The notes: generated from the sequence alone by a model not told the origin. 64,000 bases of DNA from Arthrobacter sp. Soil764 (GCF_001428075.1 NZ_LMSI01000020.1:454154-518153); one strand, 5' to 3'. Positions 31,475-41,042 are shown, counted from the first letter of the stretch. Translations and numbers: made by a program.

Positions 31475-31671
31475 TGGTTTTGGGGCCTGTTCCGTGCGTG
31501 GCTCCGCGTTTGCGGGCGGGTGTGATGATCATCGCAAACACTATCAGCAGGCTTGTCACCGCGAGCTGAAGCCACCACCTTGGGCCCGCCAACGGAAGGG
31601 GCGGACCCGGCTAAAAGGACCCAGTGGTAACAGAAAGGTTACTATTGGAGGCAAACCCCCGCTGATGATAG

Positions 31672-33384
31672 GTGTTTCCCTTGCGTTTAAAGACTGCAGC
31701 CGCACTTGTGCTGCTCGGCCTCCTGACACTTTTGGCCGGTATCGGCCAGAGAACCATCTGGGCTCCATCCGAGACGTTCACCGCATCCGTGCCGGCCGAT
31801 TCCGCCGCCGCGCCGCTGACCGTCATCGACCAGAAGCTGCGCACCCTGCACGAAGGACCGGTCAAGATCACCGTCCAGGGCGACGGAAACTTCATGCTGG
31901 CCACCGGACGGCCTGATGACGTCAGCGCCTGGGTGGGCAAGACGGCCCACAACACCATCACGGGCGTTTCCGAGGATGAAAAATCACTCATGGTTGAGCA
32001 CGCAGACGGCGAAGGCACCGCGCCCAACCCGGCCGGTTCAGACCTCTGGGTTTCCACCGAGAACGCCGGCGGCGAGCTCGACTACACCTGGACCCCGCCT
32101 GCCGACGGTGACTGGAGCCTGCTGCTCGCCTCCGACGGCACCAAGCCCGCTCCCGTTTCTGTCTCCATGACCTTCCCCAACGACACCTCCACCCCCTGGG
32201 CCGTTCCGCTGATGGTCCTGGGCAGCTTGCTGATCCTGGGCGGAATCGTCCTGGCGCTGCTCTCGGCCCGCCGGAAGGTCGGCGAAGGCGGCGACAGCGG
32301 CTACGCCCGCCGTGCCCGTGAACGCAACGCCGCGCCGCAGGGCCAGGCCCCGTCGTCGTCCTCCTCTTCCAAGGCCACCATGGTGGCGGCCGGTGTGGTT
32401 GCAGCGCTGCTGGCCGGATCCGGCACCGCAGCCCAGGCCGCCACTCCCAGCCCGCAGCCGTCCGGGGGTGCCGCATCGCCGGCCGCCAAGGAGGCAGCGG
32501 GATCGCCGGTCCTGCTGGACGCCCAGTTCCGCCGGATCCTCGAACAGGTCTCCAGCGCCACCGACGCCGGCGATGCAGCCAAGGATGCGGCCAAGCTGTC
32601 GGACCGCGTGGCGGGACCCGAACTGGAAATCCGCACCCAGAACTACAAGATCCGCTCCCAGGTGGGCTCCTACGAGCCGCGGATGCCCGTGCGCTCCACC
32701 AAGCTGCTCACCACCGTGGTCACCAGCGGCCGCGACTGGCCCCGCTCGGTGCTCGCCGTGACGCAGGGCGAAGGGAACGTGGTTCCGCAGATCCTGACCC
32801 TGGTCCAGCAGTCACCGCGCGAAAACTACAAGCTGATGGAAACCACCCCCCTTCAGCCGGGCACCACCTTCCCGAACATCAGCCGGGGCGGTACCGAGAC
32901 GCTCGCCGCATCGGACAAGACCGGGCTGCTCTACAGTGGCGAGGAAGCAATGTCCGGCCTGGCTGACAGGCTCACCTCGGCGGACTCGCCGTTCAAGGAC
33001 AAGCTGGTCGAAGGCCAGTCCTCGCCGTACATCGCCGACACCCTGTCCTACCAGGCCGAGGTGGTCAAGGCAGGCGAGAACGGCAACTTCTCCTTCACCC
33101 ACAAGGTGGTCCCGGAGAGCACCGTGGTGTTCCGTACCTCCGACGGCGGCGCCCTGGTCCTGGGCCGGATCAACTTCGGCTTCGAAGGCACCCCCAAGGC
33201 GGCCGGTGACAAGCTGAGCATCGGCGATGACGCGGCAGCATTGGCCGGCGGCAAGGAGACCACCACGGGCATGGTCCTGAGCTTCGCCGAATCCATGGCG
33301 GTCTACCTCCCGCCCGCAGGATCCACGGACCCGATGAAGCTCGTCGCCGCCACCCGCGGCCTGGTCGGCGCCTCCTTCAAGTAG
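31672..33384 (+). CDS. Conserved actinobacterial membrane protein with an internal signal-peptide-like segment
   Basis: A 570-residue protein of unknown function. An N-terminal helix (about 5-25) looks like an uncleaved signal anchor, followed by an extracytoplasmic domain to about 180 and a second helix at about 180-205 with a positive RR.K end. A third hydrophobic stretch at about 233-256 ends in AAQAA and looks like a signal peptide with a cleavage site, in the middle of the chain. The remaining 300 residues are a soluble, presumably external domain. I use GTG 31672; TTG 31681, nine bases on, is equally possible. Confidence 0.7.
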   Translation: MFPLRLKTAAALVLLGLLTLLAGIGQRTIWAPSETFTASVPADSAAAPLTVIDQKLRTLHEGPVKITVQGDGNFMLATGRPDDVSAWVGKTAHNTITGVSEDEKSLMVEHADGEGTAPNPAGSDLWVSTENAGGELDYTWTPPADGDWSLLLASDGTKPAPVSVSMTFPNDTSTPWAVPLMVLGSLLILGGIVLALLSARRKVGEGGDSGYARRARERNAAPQGQAPSSSSSSKATMVAAGVVAALLAGSGTAAQAATPSPQPSGGAASPAAKEAAGSPVLLDAQFRRILEQVSSATDAGDAAKDAAKLSDRVAGPELEIRTQNYKIRSQVGSYEPRMPVRSTKLLTTVVTSGRDWPRSVLAVTQGEGNVVPQILTLVQQSPRENYKLMETTPLQPGTTFPNISRGGTETLAASDKTGLLYSGEEAMSGLADRLTSADSPFKDKLVEGQSSPYIADTLSYQAEVVKAGENGNFSFTHKVVPESTVVFRTSDGGALVLGRINFGFEGTPKAAGDKLSIGDDAAALAGGKETTTGMVLSFAESMAVYLPPAGSTDPMKLVAATRGLVGASFK

Positions 33385-33436
33385 GCCCCTGGCTGTATTA
33401 CCACCGGCAGCGGCCGGAGTGGCTAGAGTGGGAAAC

Positions 33437-34432
33437 ATGAGTTCGCCAGCTTCCCGCCCAGTCCCTCCTGCCGCTGCCAACCCGCTTAACCTGCGCGGCG
33501 CCGTCGACCTTTCCTCGCTGAAGCGCCCCGCATCACCCTCCGGTACTGCCGCCCCCTCCGGCCCTGCCGCAGGAGCGCCGCAGGCCCCGCAGCCGGGGGC
33601 CCCCGCGGGCGGCACCGAACTCACGGTCAATGTCACGGAGGCCAACTTCCAGCAGCTGGTGGAACGGTCCGCCCAGGTGCCGGTGGTGTTTGCCCTGTGG
33701 GCCCCCTACTCGCCCGAGTCCGGCAGGATGGTTGAGACCCTTGAGCGCGTGGTTGCCAGCTATGGCGGCCGGCTGGTCCTTGGCGCCGCGGACATCGAGG
33801 CCTTCCCGCAGCTTGCCCAGGCCTTCCAGGTGCAGGCCGTCCCCACCGCCGTCGCCGTCCTCAAGGGGCAGCCGGTGCCGCTGTTCCAGGGCGGGGCCGA
33901 GGAACAGCAGGTGCGCAGCCTCTTTGACGAACTCCTCAAGGTGGCTGCGGCCAACGGGGTTACCGGGAGCCTTGACGGCGGAGCGGGCGGAGAGCCGGAG
34001 CCTGCGCCACTGCCGCCGCTGCACCAGGCCGCCTTCGACGCCATTGAGGCCGGCGACTACGCCGCCGCTGCCGAGGCCTACCGCCAGGCGCTGAAGGAGA
34101 TGCCGTCGGACCACGAGGCCAAGGCCGGGCTGGCGCAGGTGGAGCTGATGGACCGGCTGCAGTCCTTGTCGGCCCAGGACAGCGAGGCGCTGCGGGCGCA
34201 GGCCGCCGCTGAGCCGGACAACCTGGCAGCGCAGCTTGGCGTGGCGGACCTGGATGTGGCCGGCGGGCACGTCGAGGATGCGCTGAACCGGCTGGTGGCG
34301 TTCATCGGCAGGAACTTCGGCCCGGAGCGGGAGACCGCGCGGGTGCGGCTGCTGGAGCTGTTCGACGTGGTGGGCGCCGGTGATGAGCGGGTGGCAAAGG
34401 CACGGCAGGCGCTTGCCCGGGTGCTGTTCTAG
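33437..34432 (+). CDS. CnoX/YbbN-like thioredoxin-fold TPR protein
   Basis: A 331-residue cytoplasmic protein. It has a Pro/Ala-rich N terminus (1-65), a thioredoxin fold (about 65-185) and helical TPR-like repeats (about 195-331). At the active-site position it reads WAPYSPES, with no cysteine, so it cannot do dithiol exchange. This is typical of the actinobacterial CnoX-like family (Rv1324 occupies the same neighbourhood). The E. coli homologue is a holdase that hands clients to chaperonins; that role here is inference. ATG 33437 follows GTGGGAAAC. Confidence 0.85.
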   Translation: MSSPASRPVPPAAANPLNLRGAVDLSSLKRPASPSGTAAPSGPAAGAPQAPQPGAPAGGTELTVNVTEANFQQLVERSAQVPVVFALWAPYSPESGRMVETLERVVASYGGRLVLGAADIEAFPQLAQAFQVQAVPTAVAVLKGQPVPLFQGGAEEQQVRSLFDELLKVAAANGVTGSLDGGAGGEPEPAPLPPLHQAAFDAIEAGDYAAAAEAYRQALKEMPSDHEAKAGLAQVELMDRLQSLSAQDSEALRAQAAAEPDNLAAQLGVADLDVAGGHVEDALNRLVAFIGRNFGPERETARVRLLELFDVVGAGDERVAKARQALARVLF

Positions 34433-35529
34433 TGCCGGCCCTGTTCCAGCCGCTGACGCTGCGGTCCATGGAGTTGGAGCACCGCGGCTGGGTTTCGCCC
34501 ATGTGCCAGTACAGCTGCGATCCCGACGACGCTCCGGGAGTACCGAACGACTGGCACCTGGTGCACCTGGGCGGGTTTGCCACGGGCGGCGCGGCGATGA
34601 TCCTCACCGAAGCGGCGGCAGTGAACGCCGCAGGCCGGATCAGTCCCCGCGATGCCGGCCTCTACAACGACGACCAGGCGGCGGCCTGGCAGCGGATCAT
34701 TTCCTTTGTGCACCGGCACGGTGTTGCCGGTACGAAAATCGGCGTGCAGCTGGCCCATGCCGGGCGCAAAGCGTCCACGTACTGGCCGTTTTCAGGCAAG
34801 CACGGCAGTGTTCCGGCGTCCGACGGCGGCTGGGACACCGTGGGCCCGTCCACCACGGCCTTCGAGGGCTATGCGGCGCCTGCCGCCATGACCGGGGAAC
34901 AGATCCACGGTGTCATTGCCGATTTCGCCGCAGCCGCCGTCCGCGCGGTGGACGCCGGCTTTGACACCATGGAGATCCACGGGGCGCACGGCTACCTCCT
35001 GCACCAGTTCCAGAGCCCGTTGATCAACCAGCGCAGCGATGAGTGGGGCGGCGATGAAGCCGGACGGAACCGGCTCATGCTGGCCGTGGTTGACGCGGTC
35101 CGCGCCGTGATTCCCGATTCCATGCCCCTGCTGCTCCGGATCTCGGCCACCGACTGGGCACCGGGCGGCGTGGACCAGGCGGCGTCTGTCCGGCTGGCGC
35201 GGGAGGCCGCCGCGCACGGCGTGGACCTGGTGGATGTCTCCAGCGGCGGGGCGGTGGCCAACCAGCAGATCAAGCCGGGCCTGGGCTATCAAACCGGATT
35301 CTCTGCTGCTATCCGCGGGGAGGCAGGAATTGCCACCGGAACGGTGGGCCTGGTGACCACCCCGGGGCAGGCGGAACATGCCATCGCCACCGGGCAGGCG
35401 GACGGCGTCTTCATTGCCCGGGCGGCCCTGCGGGACCCCCACTGGTGGCTCCGCGCGGCATTCGACCTGGGCTATGACATCTCCTGGCCTCCCCAGTACG
35501 AGCGGGCCATCCCGCGCCGGGCCTTCTGA
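34432..35529 (+). CDS. Old yellow enzyme family NADH:flavin oxidoreductase (YqjM-like)
   Basis: FMN-dependent ene-reductase of 365 residues that reduces activated C=C bonds; the physiological substrate is unknown. Typical OYE motifs are SPMCQYS near residue 23, QLAHAGRKAS near 106, and the FMN-barrel signature HGAHGYLLHQFQSPLIN near 183, plus NQRSDEWGG. The cysteine in MCQYS marks the thermophilic-like YqjM class. GTG start shares a base with the upstream stop. Confidence 0.92.
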   Translation: MPALFQPLTLRSMELEHRGWVSPMCQYSCDPDDAPGVPNDWHLVHLGGFATGGAAMILTEAAAVNAAGRISPRDAGLYNDDQAAAWQRIISFVHRHGVAGTKIGVQLAHAGRKASTYWPFSGKHGSVPASDGGWDTVGPSTTAFEGYAAPAAMTGEQIHGVIADFAAAAVRAVDAGFDTMEIHGAHGYLLHQFQSPLINQRSDEWGGDEAGRNRLMLAVVDAVRAVIPDSMPLLLRISATDWAPGGVDQAASVRLAREAAAHGVDLVDVSSGGAVANQQIKPGLGYQTGFSAAIRGEAGIATGTVGLVTTPGQAEHAIATGQADGVFIARAALRDPHWWLRAAFDLGYDISWPPQYERAIPRRAF

Positions 35530-35543
35530 CCGCGGCGTCCGGC

Positions 35544-35837
35544 ATGGCGGATCCCGGCGGTAATGGCCCTGAGACCACGGTTGACCGGCAACTGGAAGCG
35601 AAAATCCTGGAACTTTTGGCATCCCGGGCGGCCACCTCCACCATCTGCCCTTCCGATGCCGCCAGGGCGGTGGGCGGAGATGACTGGCGCGGGCTCATGG
35701 ATCCAGCACGTGATGCCGCGCGGCGCCTGGTCGATGCGGGGCTGGTCCATGTCACCCAACGCGGGATGGTGGTTGATCCCGCCACGGCCAAGGGGCCGAT
35801 CAGGATCCGGAAGGTTCCTCAACGCGACGGCGGGTAA
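35544..35837 (+). CDS. DUF3253 domain protein
   Basis: A 97-residue cytoplasmic protein matching the DUF3253 pattern: ILELLASRAATSTICPSDAA, the WRGLMDPARDAARRL helix and VTQRGMVVDPATAKGPIRIR. The layout (helix, helix, small beta wing) resembles a winged helix, so a nucleic-acid-binding role is possible but unproven. It starts 14 bases after the OYE gene and is probably on the same transcript. Confidence 0.8.
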   Translation: MADPGGNGPETTVDRQLEAKILELLASRAATSTICPSDAARAVGGDDWRGLMDPARDAARRLVDAGLVHVTQRGMVVDPATAKGPIRIRKVPQRDGG

Positions 35838-35851
35838 ACGACTCTGTGCCG

Positions 35852-37726
35852 TCAGCCCAGCAGGTCATCCACATAGCACCAGCGCCACTCTTCGCCGGGT
35901 TCGATGCTGCGCATCACCGGGTGGCCGGACTCCTTGAAGTGGCGGCTGGCGTGCCGGCCGGCGGAGGAGTCGCAGCAGGCGACGTTTCCGCACCCCAGGC
36001 ACATGCGCAGGTGCACCGGCGTGGTTCCCTCCCGCTCGCACGCGGCACAGGACGGGTTGGCGGGTGCCGGCGATGGCATGGTGGCCGTCAGGTGGTCGCA
36101 GACGCCGCCGGGCTGGGACAATCCTTCGCCGGCGCCTTCAGCGGCAGCGCCCAGTTCGTGGAGGGAAGCGTCCAGCATGGACTCCTCCACATCGAGCCGT
36201 TCCAGGACCTCGCTGAGGACTTCATGGGCAAAGTCCCCGCCGCGCCGGAGCTCCAGCACCTTGTCCCGTTCGGCCTCCAGCATGGCCATCCGCAGCTGCG
36301 CGTACCGCTGGCTGGGGGTGGCCGCCTCTGCCGCGGACCTGCCCAGGCGTTCCCAGGCCGCAAGTCCCCGCTCCTGGGTGCGCCGGCGCAGCATGTCCAT
36401 GACCTCCGGCGGGTCGCTGTCGCGCCGCAGCTGCTCCAGCCGCTCCATCCCCGCCGTCGTGGCCAGCTGCATCAATGAGGCCTGGTTCAGTGCGTCCTCC
36501 CGCTTGTCGGGCCCCGGCAGCCCCAGGGCCCGGACCAGGGGCGGCAGCGTGAATCCCTGCAGCACCAGGGTGCCGGCCACCACCACCATGGCGGCCAGGA
36601 CCAGCACGTTGCGGTGCTCCAGGTCATCCGGCAGTGTCAGGACGGCGGCTAGGGTCACCACACCGCGCATGCCCGCCCAGGACACAATCGCGGGAAACTG
36701 CCAGGGCGGCGCAGGGTCTGCCCGCTGCACCGACGGAATCAGGCGGGGCAGGTACGTGGCCGGAAAGACCCAGACGGGGCGCAGCACCAGCACCGCCAGC
36801 AGGATCACGGCGCACCCAAGCCACACACGGCCGGCGCCGAGCGAATCGTCCTGGACACTGTCAATGATGCTCCGCACCTGGAGGCCGATCAGGAGGAACA
36901 CGGCGTTCTCCAGCAGGAACTGGACGGTGTCCCAGTTGCTCCGGGCGCTTTGCCGCGCGGCACCGTTGGGCATGGAGGGCGCCTTGGTGCCCATTACCAG
37001 GCCGGTGACGACGACGGCGAGCACGCCGGACGCGTGAATCGCCTCGGCGGGAAGGAATGCAACGAACGGTGCCATCAGCGACGTTGAGGTGTTGATGGCA
37101 ACGTTGCTGATCCGTTTCCTGATTTCGGTGAGGAGGTAAGCGGCGGCGAGGCCCACCACGAGGCCCCCGCCGGCGGCCACCACAAAGCCGCCCGCCACAT
37201 CCAGTACCGAGACGGACCCGGCAATGGCCGCGAGCGCGGCGCGCAGGCACACCAGCGCCGTGGCGTCATTGACCAGTGATTCGCCTTCCAGGATGTTCAC
37301 GATCCGGCGCGGCATTCCCACCTTCCGCGCGATGGCCGTAGCAGCCACGGCGTCCGGAGGCGCCACCACGGCACCCAGGGCAATGGCGGCCGCCAGCGGG
37401 ATTTCGGGGAAGAGCCACCACACCACCAGCCCGACTCCCAGGGTGCCGAAGATGACGTAGCCCACGGACAACAGGCCGATGGACCGGCGGTTGGTCTTGA
37501 AGTCGAACAGCGAGGTGCGGAACGCGGCCGCGTAGAGCAGCGGCGGCAGCAGGCCCACCAGCACCAGCTCCGGGTTCAGCTCCACCGGCGGAATGAACGG
37601 CAGGAACGATCCCGCCACCCCCGCCAGGACCAGCAGCAGCGGAACCGGGATATTGAACCTGCGGCCCGCGGCGGCACCGGCGCACACCACGGCAACAATC
37701 ACCAGCAGGCCCAATGCGATATCCAT
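35852..37726 (-). CDS. CPA1 Na+/H+ antiporter with C-terminal UBP-type zinc finger
   Basis: A 624-residue protein. About twelve membrane helices (residues 1-405) carry the CPA1 signature (GAVVAPPDAVAATAIARK, LVNDATALVC with the exchange-site Asp). A cytoplasmic helical region (about 410-540) follows. Residues 542-624 form a ubiquitin-hydrolase-type zinc finger with ligands in CDH, CAAC, CLGC, CC, RHASRHF and the motif GHPVMRSIEPGEEW. UBP fingers bind C-terminal diglycine tails in eukaryotes; in bacteria the role is unknown. Only 50 bases separate it from the divergent ABC gene. Confidence 0.9.
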   Translation of the reverse strand: MDIALGLLVIVAVVCAGAAAGRRFNIPVPLLLVLAGVAGSFLPFIPPVELNPELVLVGLLPPLLYAAAFRTSLFDFKTNRRSIGLLSVGYVIFGTLGVGLVVWWLFPEIPLAAAIALGAVVAPPDAVAATAIARKVGMPRRIVNILEGESLVNDATALVCLRAALAAIAGSVSVLDVAGGFVVAAGGGLVVGLAAAYLLTEIRKRISNVAINTSTSLMAPFVAFLPAEAIHASGVLAVVVTGLVMGTKAPSMPNGAARQSARSNWDTVQFLLENAVFLLIGLQVRSIIDSVQDDSLGAGRVWLGCAVILLAVLVLRPVWVFPATYLPRLIPSVQRADPAPPWQFPAIVSWAGMRGVVTLAAVLTLPDDLEHRNVLVLAAMVVVAGTLVLQGFTLPPLVRALGLPGPDKREDALNQASLMQLATTAGMERLEQLRRDSDPPEVMDMLRRRTQERGLAAWERLGRSAAEAATPSQRYAQLRMAMLEAERDKVLELRRGGDFAHEVLSEVLERLDVEESMLDASLHELGAAAEGAGEGLSQPGGVCDHLTATMPSPAPANPSCAACEREGTTPVHLRMCLGCGNVACCDSSAGRHASRHFKESGHPVMRSIEPGEEWRWCYVDDLLG

Positions 37727-37776
37727 GGGGTTAGTTTCCCACCCCGCCAGCCCCGGTCCGAGGCTAGGCTGGGCTC

Positions 37777-38571
37777 ATGACTGCTCCGCTACCTGACCAG
37801 GCGTCGAATACCGGGCCCGTGGCTGCCCTTTCCATCCGCGGGCTGGCCAAACGGTTCGGCGGGAAGATCGCCGTGGACGGCATCAGCCTGGAGGTTCCCG
37901 CGGGTTCGTTTTTCGGGATCGTGGGCCCCAACGGTGCCGGCAAGACCACCACGCTGTCCATGGCCACCGGCCTTCTGCGCCCCGACTTCGGCACGGCGGT
38001 GGTGCACGCCGTGGATGTCTGGCAGCATCCGCTGGAAGCCAAGCGGTTGATGGGGATCCTGCCTGATGGCGTCCGGCTTTTCGACCGTCTTACGGGAGAG
38101 CAGCTGATTACTTATGCCGGGCTCCTGCGTGGCATGGACAAGGCCGTGGTGGCTGCCCGGGTGGGGGAGCTGCTCGCGGCCATGGACCTGACGCAGGACG
38201 CCGGCACGCTGGTGGTGGACTATTCGGCCGGCATGACCAAGAAGATCGCCCTGGCCTCCGCCCTGATCCACGCCCCGCGGCTCCTGGTCCTCGACGAACC
38301 CTTCGAAGCGGTCGACCCCGTGTCGGCCGCGAACATCCGCTCCATCCTGGACCGGTACGTGGCCTCCGGCGGGACCGTCATCGTGTCCAGCCACGTGATG
38401 GACCTGGTCCAGCGCATGTGCGACCACGTTGCCGTGGTGGCCCGCGGCCGGCTGCTGGCGGCGGGGACGGTGGACGAGGTGCGCGCCGGCGCCTCCCTTG
38501 AGGACCGGTTCGTGCAGCTGGTCGGCGGGCACAGCCACACGGAAGGGCTGGAATGGTTGCGCACCTTCTAA
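37777..38571 (+). CDS. ABC transporter ATP-binding protein
   Basis: A 264-residue nucleotide-binding subunit. Walker A is GPNGAGKTT at 50-58. The signature helix is YSAGMTKKIALA, the variant form found in ABC-2-type exporters, and Walker B is LLVLDEPFEAVD. The H-loop is VSSHVM. It pairs with the overlapping permease gene; the substrate is unknown, drug, lipid or peptide export being typical of the type. Confidence 0.93.
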   Translation: MTAPLPDQASNTGPVAALSIRGLAKRFGGKIAVDGISLEVPAGSFFGIVGPNGAGKTTTLSMATGLLRPDFGTAVVHAVDVWQHPLEAKRLMGILPDGVRLFDRLTGEQLITYAGLLRGMDKAVVAARVGELLAAMDLTQDAGTLVVDYSAGMTKKIALASALIHAPRLLVLDEPFEAVDPVSAANIRSILDRYVASGGTVIVSSHVMDLVQRMCDHVAVVARGRLLAAGTVDEVRAGASLEDRFVQLVGGHSHTEGLEWLRTF

Positions 38572-40124
38572 GGCTCAAGCTCACGCTGCTTCGCAATGGG
38601 CTGCGCCGCAGCCCTTGGCAGCTGGTGGGCATGGCCATCGCAGGGCTCTATGCCCTGGGGGTCGTGGCAACACTGATCATCGCCCTGGTCCTGCTGCGCA
38701 ACGCCAGTCCCGAGACCGCACACACCGCAGTTGTCCTGGGCGGCTCCGCCGCCGTGCTTGGCTGGGGCGTCATACCGGTGGTGGCATCCGCCACGGACAT
38801 GACCCTTGATCCGGCGCGCTTCACCACCTTTTCGGTTCCCATGAAGCAGCTGCTCGCCGGCCTGGCCCTGGGCGGGCTGATCGGCATCCCGGGCCTGGCC
38901 ACCGTGCTGGTGGCCCTGTCCACGGTGGTGACCTGGTCCCGCGGAGTGCTTCCCGCGCTCGCAGCCCTCCTGGGCGCAGCCCTGGGCGTGATGACCTGCG
39001 TCGTGCTGGCCAAGGTGGTCACCACCGCAACGGCAAGCCTGGCTGCTTCCCGGCGCTTCAAGGACATCAGCGCCATCGCGTTCATGGTGCCACTGGTCCT
39101 GCTGGGACCCATCGTGGCAGGGGTTGGCCGCGGCATCAGCGCGTCCACCGGGTTCCTGCCCGGGTTCGCCCGGACGTTGTCCTGGACCCCGCTTGGAGCA
39201 CCGTGGGCGCTCGGCGGCGACATCGCGTCCGGCCGGCCCGGGCAGGCCGCTGTGAAGCTGCTGGTGTCCGTGGCAGTCCTCGGCGCCCTGGCCTGGTGCT
39301 GGAAGCTGCTGCTTGAGCGCGCGCTGGTGACTCCGCCATATGCCGGTGCCGGGAAGCGCAGGGGCGGCCGCCTGGGCCTGTTCGGCGTGCTGCCGGCCAC
39401 CCCCGCCGGCGCCGTGATGGCCAGGTCGCTTACCTACTGGCTACGGGACCCGCGGTATTCGGGTTCGCTGGTGGTGATCCCGCTGCTTCCGGTGGTGCTG
39501 GCTTTCCAGGGGGCCCAGACCGGCAGCTATGGCAGCCTTGCCTTCCTCGCCCCGGTGTCGGCCTTCATCCTGGCCTGGTCCATCTCCGCGGACGTCTCCT
39601 ATGACAACACGGCCTTTGCGCTGCACCTGGCCATCGGGGTCCGCGGGGTGGCGGACCGGCTTGGCAGGGCCCTGGCGTGCCTGACCTTCGCGCTGCCGGT
39701 GGTGCTGGTGTTCGCCGTGGGGTACGCGGCCTTCACGCAGAACTGGGCAGCGCTGCCGGGCCAGCTGGGATTCAGCCTGGGAATCCTCTTCACGGGCCTG
39801 GGGCTGTCCTCGGTGGTGTCGGCCCGGTACACGGTAACGGTCCCGCTGCCTGGCGACAGCCCGTTCAAGAAGCCGCCGGGCAACGTGGGCCAGACCCTGG
39901 CCGTGCAGTTCGTGGGAATGCTGGTCCTGATGCTCCTGGTCCTGCCCGAGGCCGCGCTGCTGGTTGCGCAGGCCGTCACCGGGAATGTCCTGTTCGGCTG
40001 GCTTAATCTTGCCGCAGGAACAATCCTTGGCCTGGTCCTGTTCCTGGCCGGTGTCCGCCTGGGGGGCAAGTGGCTCGACGCGCGGGGGCCCGAGCTCCTG
40101 GCGCAGGTAACCGTCAACCGCTGA
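38553..40124 (+). CDS. ABC transporter permease
   Basis: A 523-residue integral membrane protein with about twelve hydrophobic segments and no recognisable soluble domain. It overlaps the ATPase gene by 19 bases, so the two are translationally coupled and form one transporter. The ATG at 38553 lies behind GGAAGGGCTGG. I do not recognise a substrate family. Confidence 0.85.
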   Translation: MVAHLLRLKLTLLRNGLRRSPWQLVGMAIAGLYALGVVATLIIALVLLRNASPETAHTAVVLGGSAAVLGWGVIPVVASATDMTLDPARFTTFSVPMKQLLAGLALGGLIGIPGLATVLVALSTVVTWSRGVLPALAALLGAALGVMTCVVLAKVVTTATASLAASRRFKDISAIAFMVPLVLLGPIVAGVGRGISASTGFLPGFARTLSWTPLGAPWALGGDIASGRPGQAAVKLLVSVAVLGALAWCWKLLLERALVTPPYAGAGKRRGGRLGLFGVLPATPAGAVMARSLTYWLRDPRYSGSLVVIPLLPVVLAFQGAQTGSYGSLAFLAPVSAFILAWSISADVSYDNTAFALHLAIGVRGVADRLGRALACLTFALPVVLVFAVGYAAFTQNWAALPGQLGFSLGILFTGLGLSSVVSARYTVTVPLPGDSPFKKPPGNVGQTLAVQFVGMLVLMLLVLPEAALLVAQAVTGNVLFGWLNLAAGTILGLVLFLAGVRLGGKWLDARGPELLAQVTVNR

Positions 40125-40146
40125 CAAGGTCACGGAAAGGAACAAT

Positions 40147-40925
40147 ATGGAAATCGTCATCCTGGGCGGCAGCAGGCAGATCGGAAAGCTTGCGGCCGAC
40201 GCCATTGAACAGCTGGTCCGGCGCAAGCCTGCCGCCGTCCTTGGCCTGGCCACGGGGTCCTCGCCGCTGCCCGTCTACGACGAACTGGCCGCCCGGCACG
40301 AACAGGGCCTGGACTTCAGCGGCGCCTCCGGATTCGCGCTGGACGAATACGTAGGCCTGCCGGCAGGCCATCCCGAGTCCTACCGCGAGGTGGTCCGCCG
40401 GGAATTCACCAACCGGGTGAACATCGCGCCGGAGAACGTCCATGGCCCCGACGGAACCGCAACCGACATCCCCGCAGCCTGCGAGGCGTACGAACAGGCC
40501 ATCCCGAGGCGGGCGGCGTGGACCTGCAGCTGCTGGGCGTGGGCACCGACGGCCACATCGGCTTTAATGAACCAGGCTCTTCCTTCGCATCCCGGACCAG
40601 GATCAAGAGCCTGATCGAGCAGACCCGCAGGGACAACGCCAGGTTCTTCAACAGCCTGGCTGAGGTGCCGCACCACGTCATTACCCAGGGACTGGGCACC
40701 ATCATGGCGGCCAGGCACGTGATCCTGCTGGCAACCGGTGCGCAAAAGGCCCAGGCCGTCCGCGATTTCGTCGAAGGACCGGTGGCAGCCATTTGCCCTG
40801 CGTCCGTGCTGCAGTTCCATCCCCACGCCACCGTCCTACTGGACGAGGCCGCCGCTTCCGCCCTGAAACTGGCGGATTTCTACCGCCACACCTACGAGAA
40901 CAAGCCGGCCTGGCAAGGTCTTTAG
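40147..40925 (+). pseudogene. nagB: Glucosamine-6-phosphate deaminase, broken by a single-base frameshift
   Basis: The intact enzyme converts glucosamine-6-P to fructose-6-P and ammonia. The first frame (from ATG 40147, RBS AAAGGAAC) encodes the N-terminal half, with the phosphate loop GLATGSS and the catalytic Asp of FALDEYVGL, and runs on family sequence to CEAYEQAI. Then, at about 40503-40506, homology jumps to another frame, which carries the catalytic [16 protein letters not shown] and runs to the stop at 40925. The total of 779 bases is one short of a 259-residue gene. One missing base (ATCC-CGAG where ATC-CGC-GAG is expected) explains it. It is a real null allele or a sequencing error. 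Confidence 0.88.
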
Positions 40926-41042
40926 GTGCCCTGCAGGCGCTGCGCACGACGACGAAAAAGTACGACGGCGGCCGGTACCGGAGCCTGCCACGGGCGTGCC
41001 GCCGTCGAACGCCCGGCCGGTGGAACGGCTAAGATGGATGGC

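Noticed and set aside
31626..31642. GTAAC-N6-GTTAC dyad before the membrane protein gene
   Set aside because: A short symmetrical site with no clear promoter around it; could be chance.
40147..40925. Programmed frameshift in nagB
   Set aside because: No slippery heptamer or stimulatory structure next to the junction, and family members elsewhere are not frameshifted; a null mutation or sequencing error is simpler.
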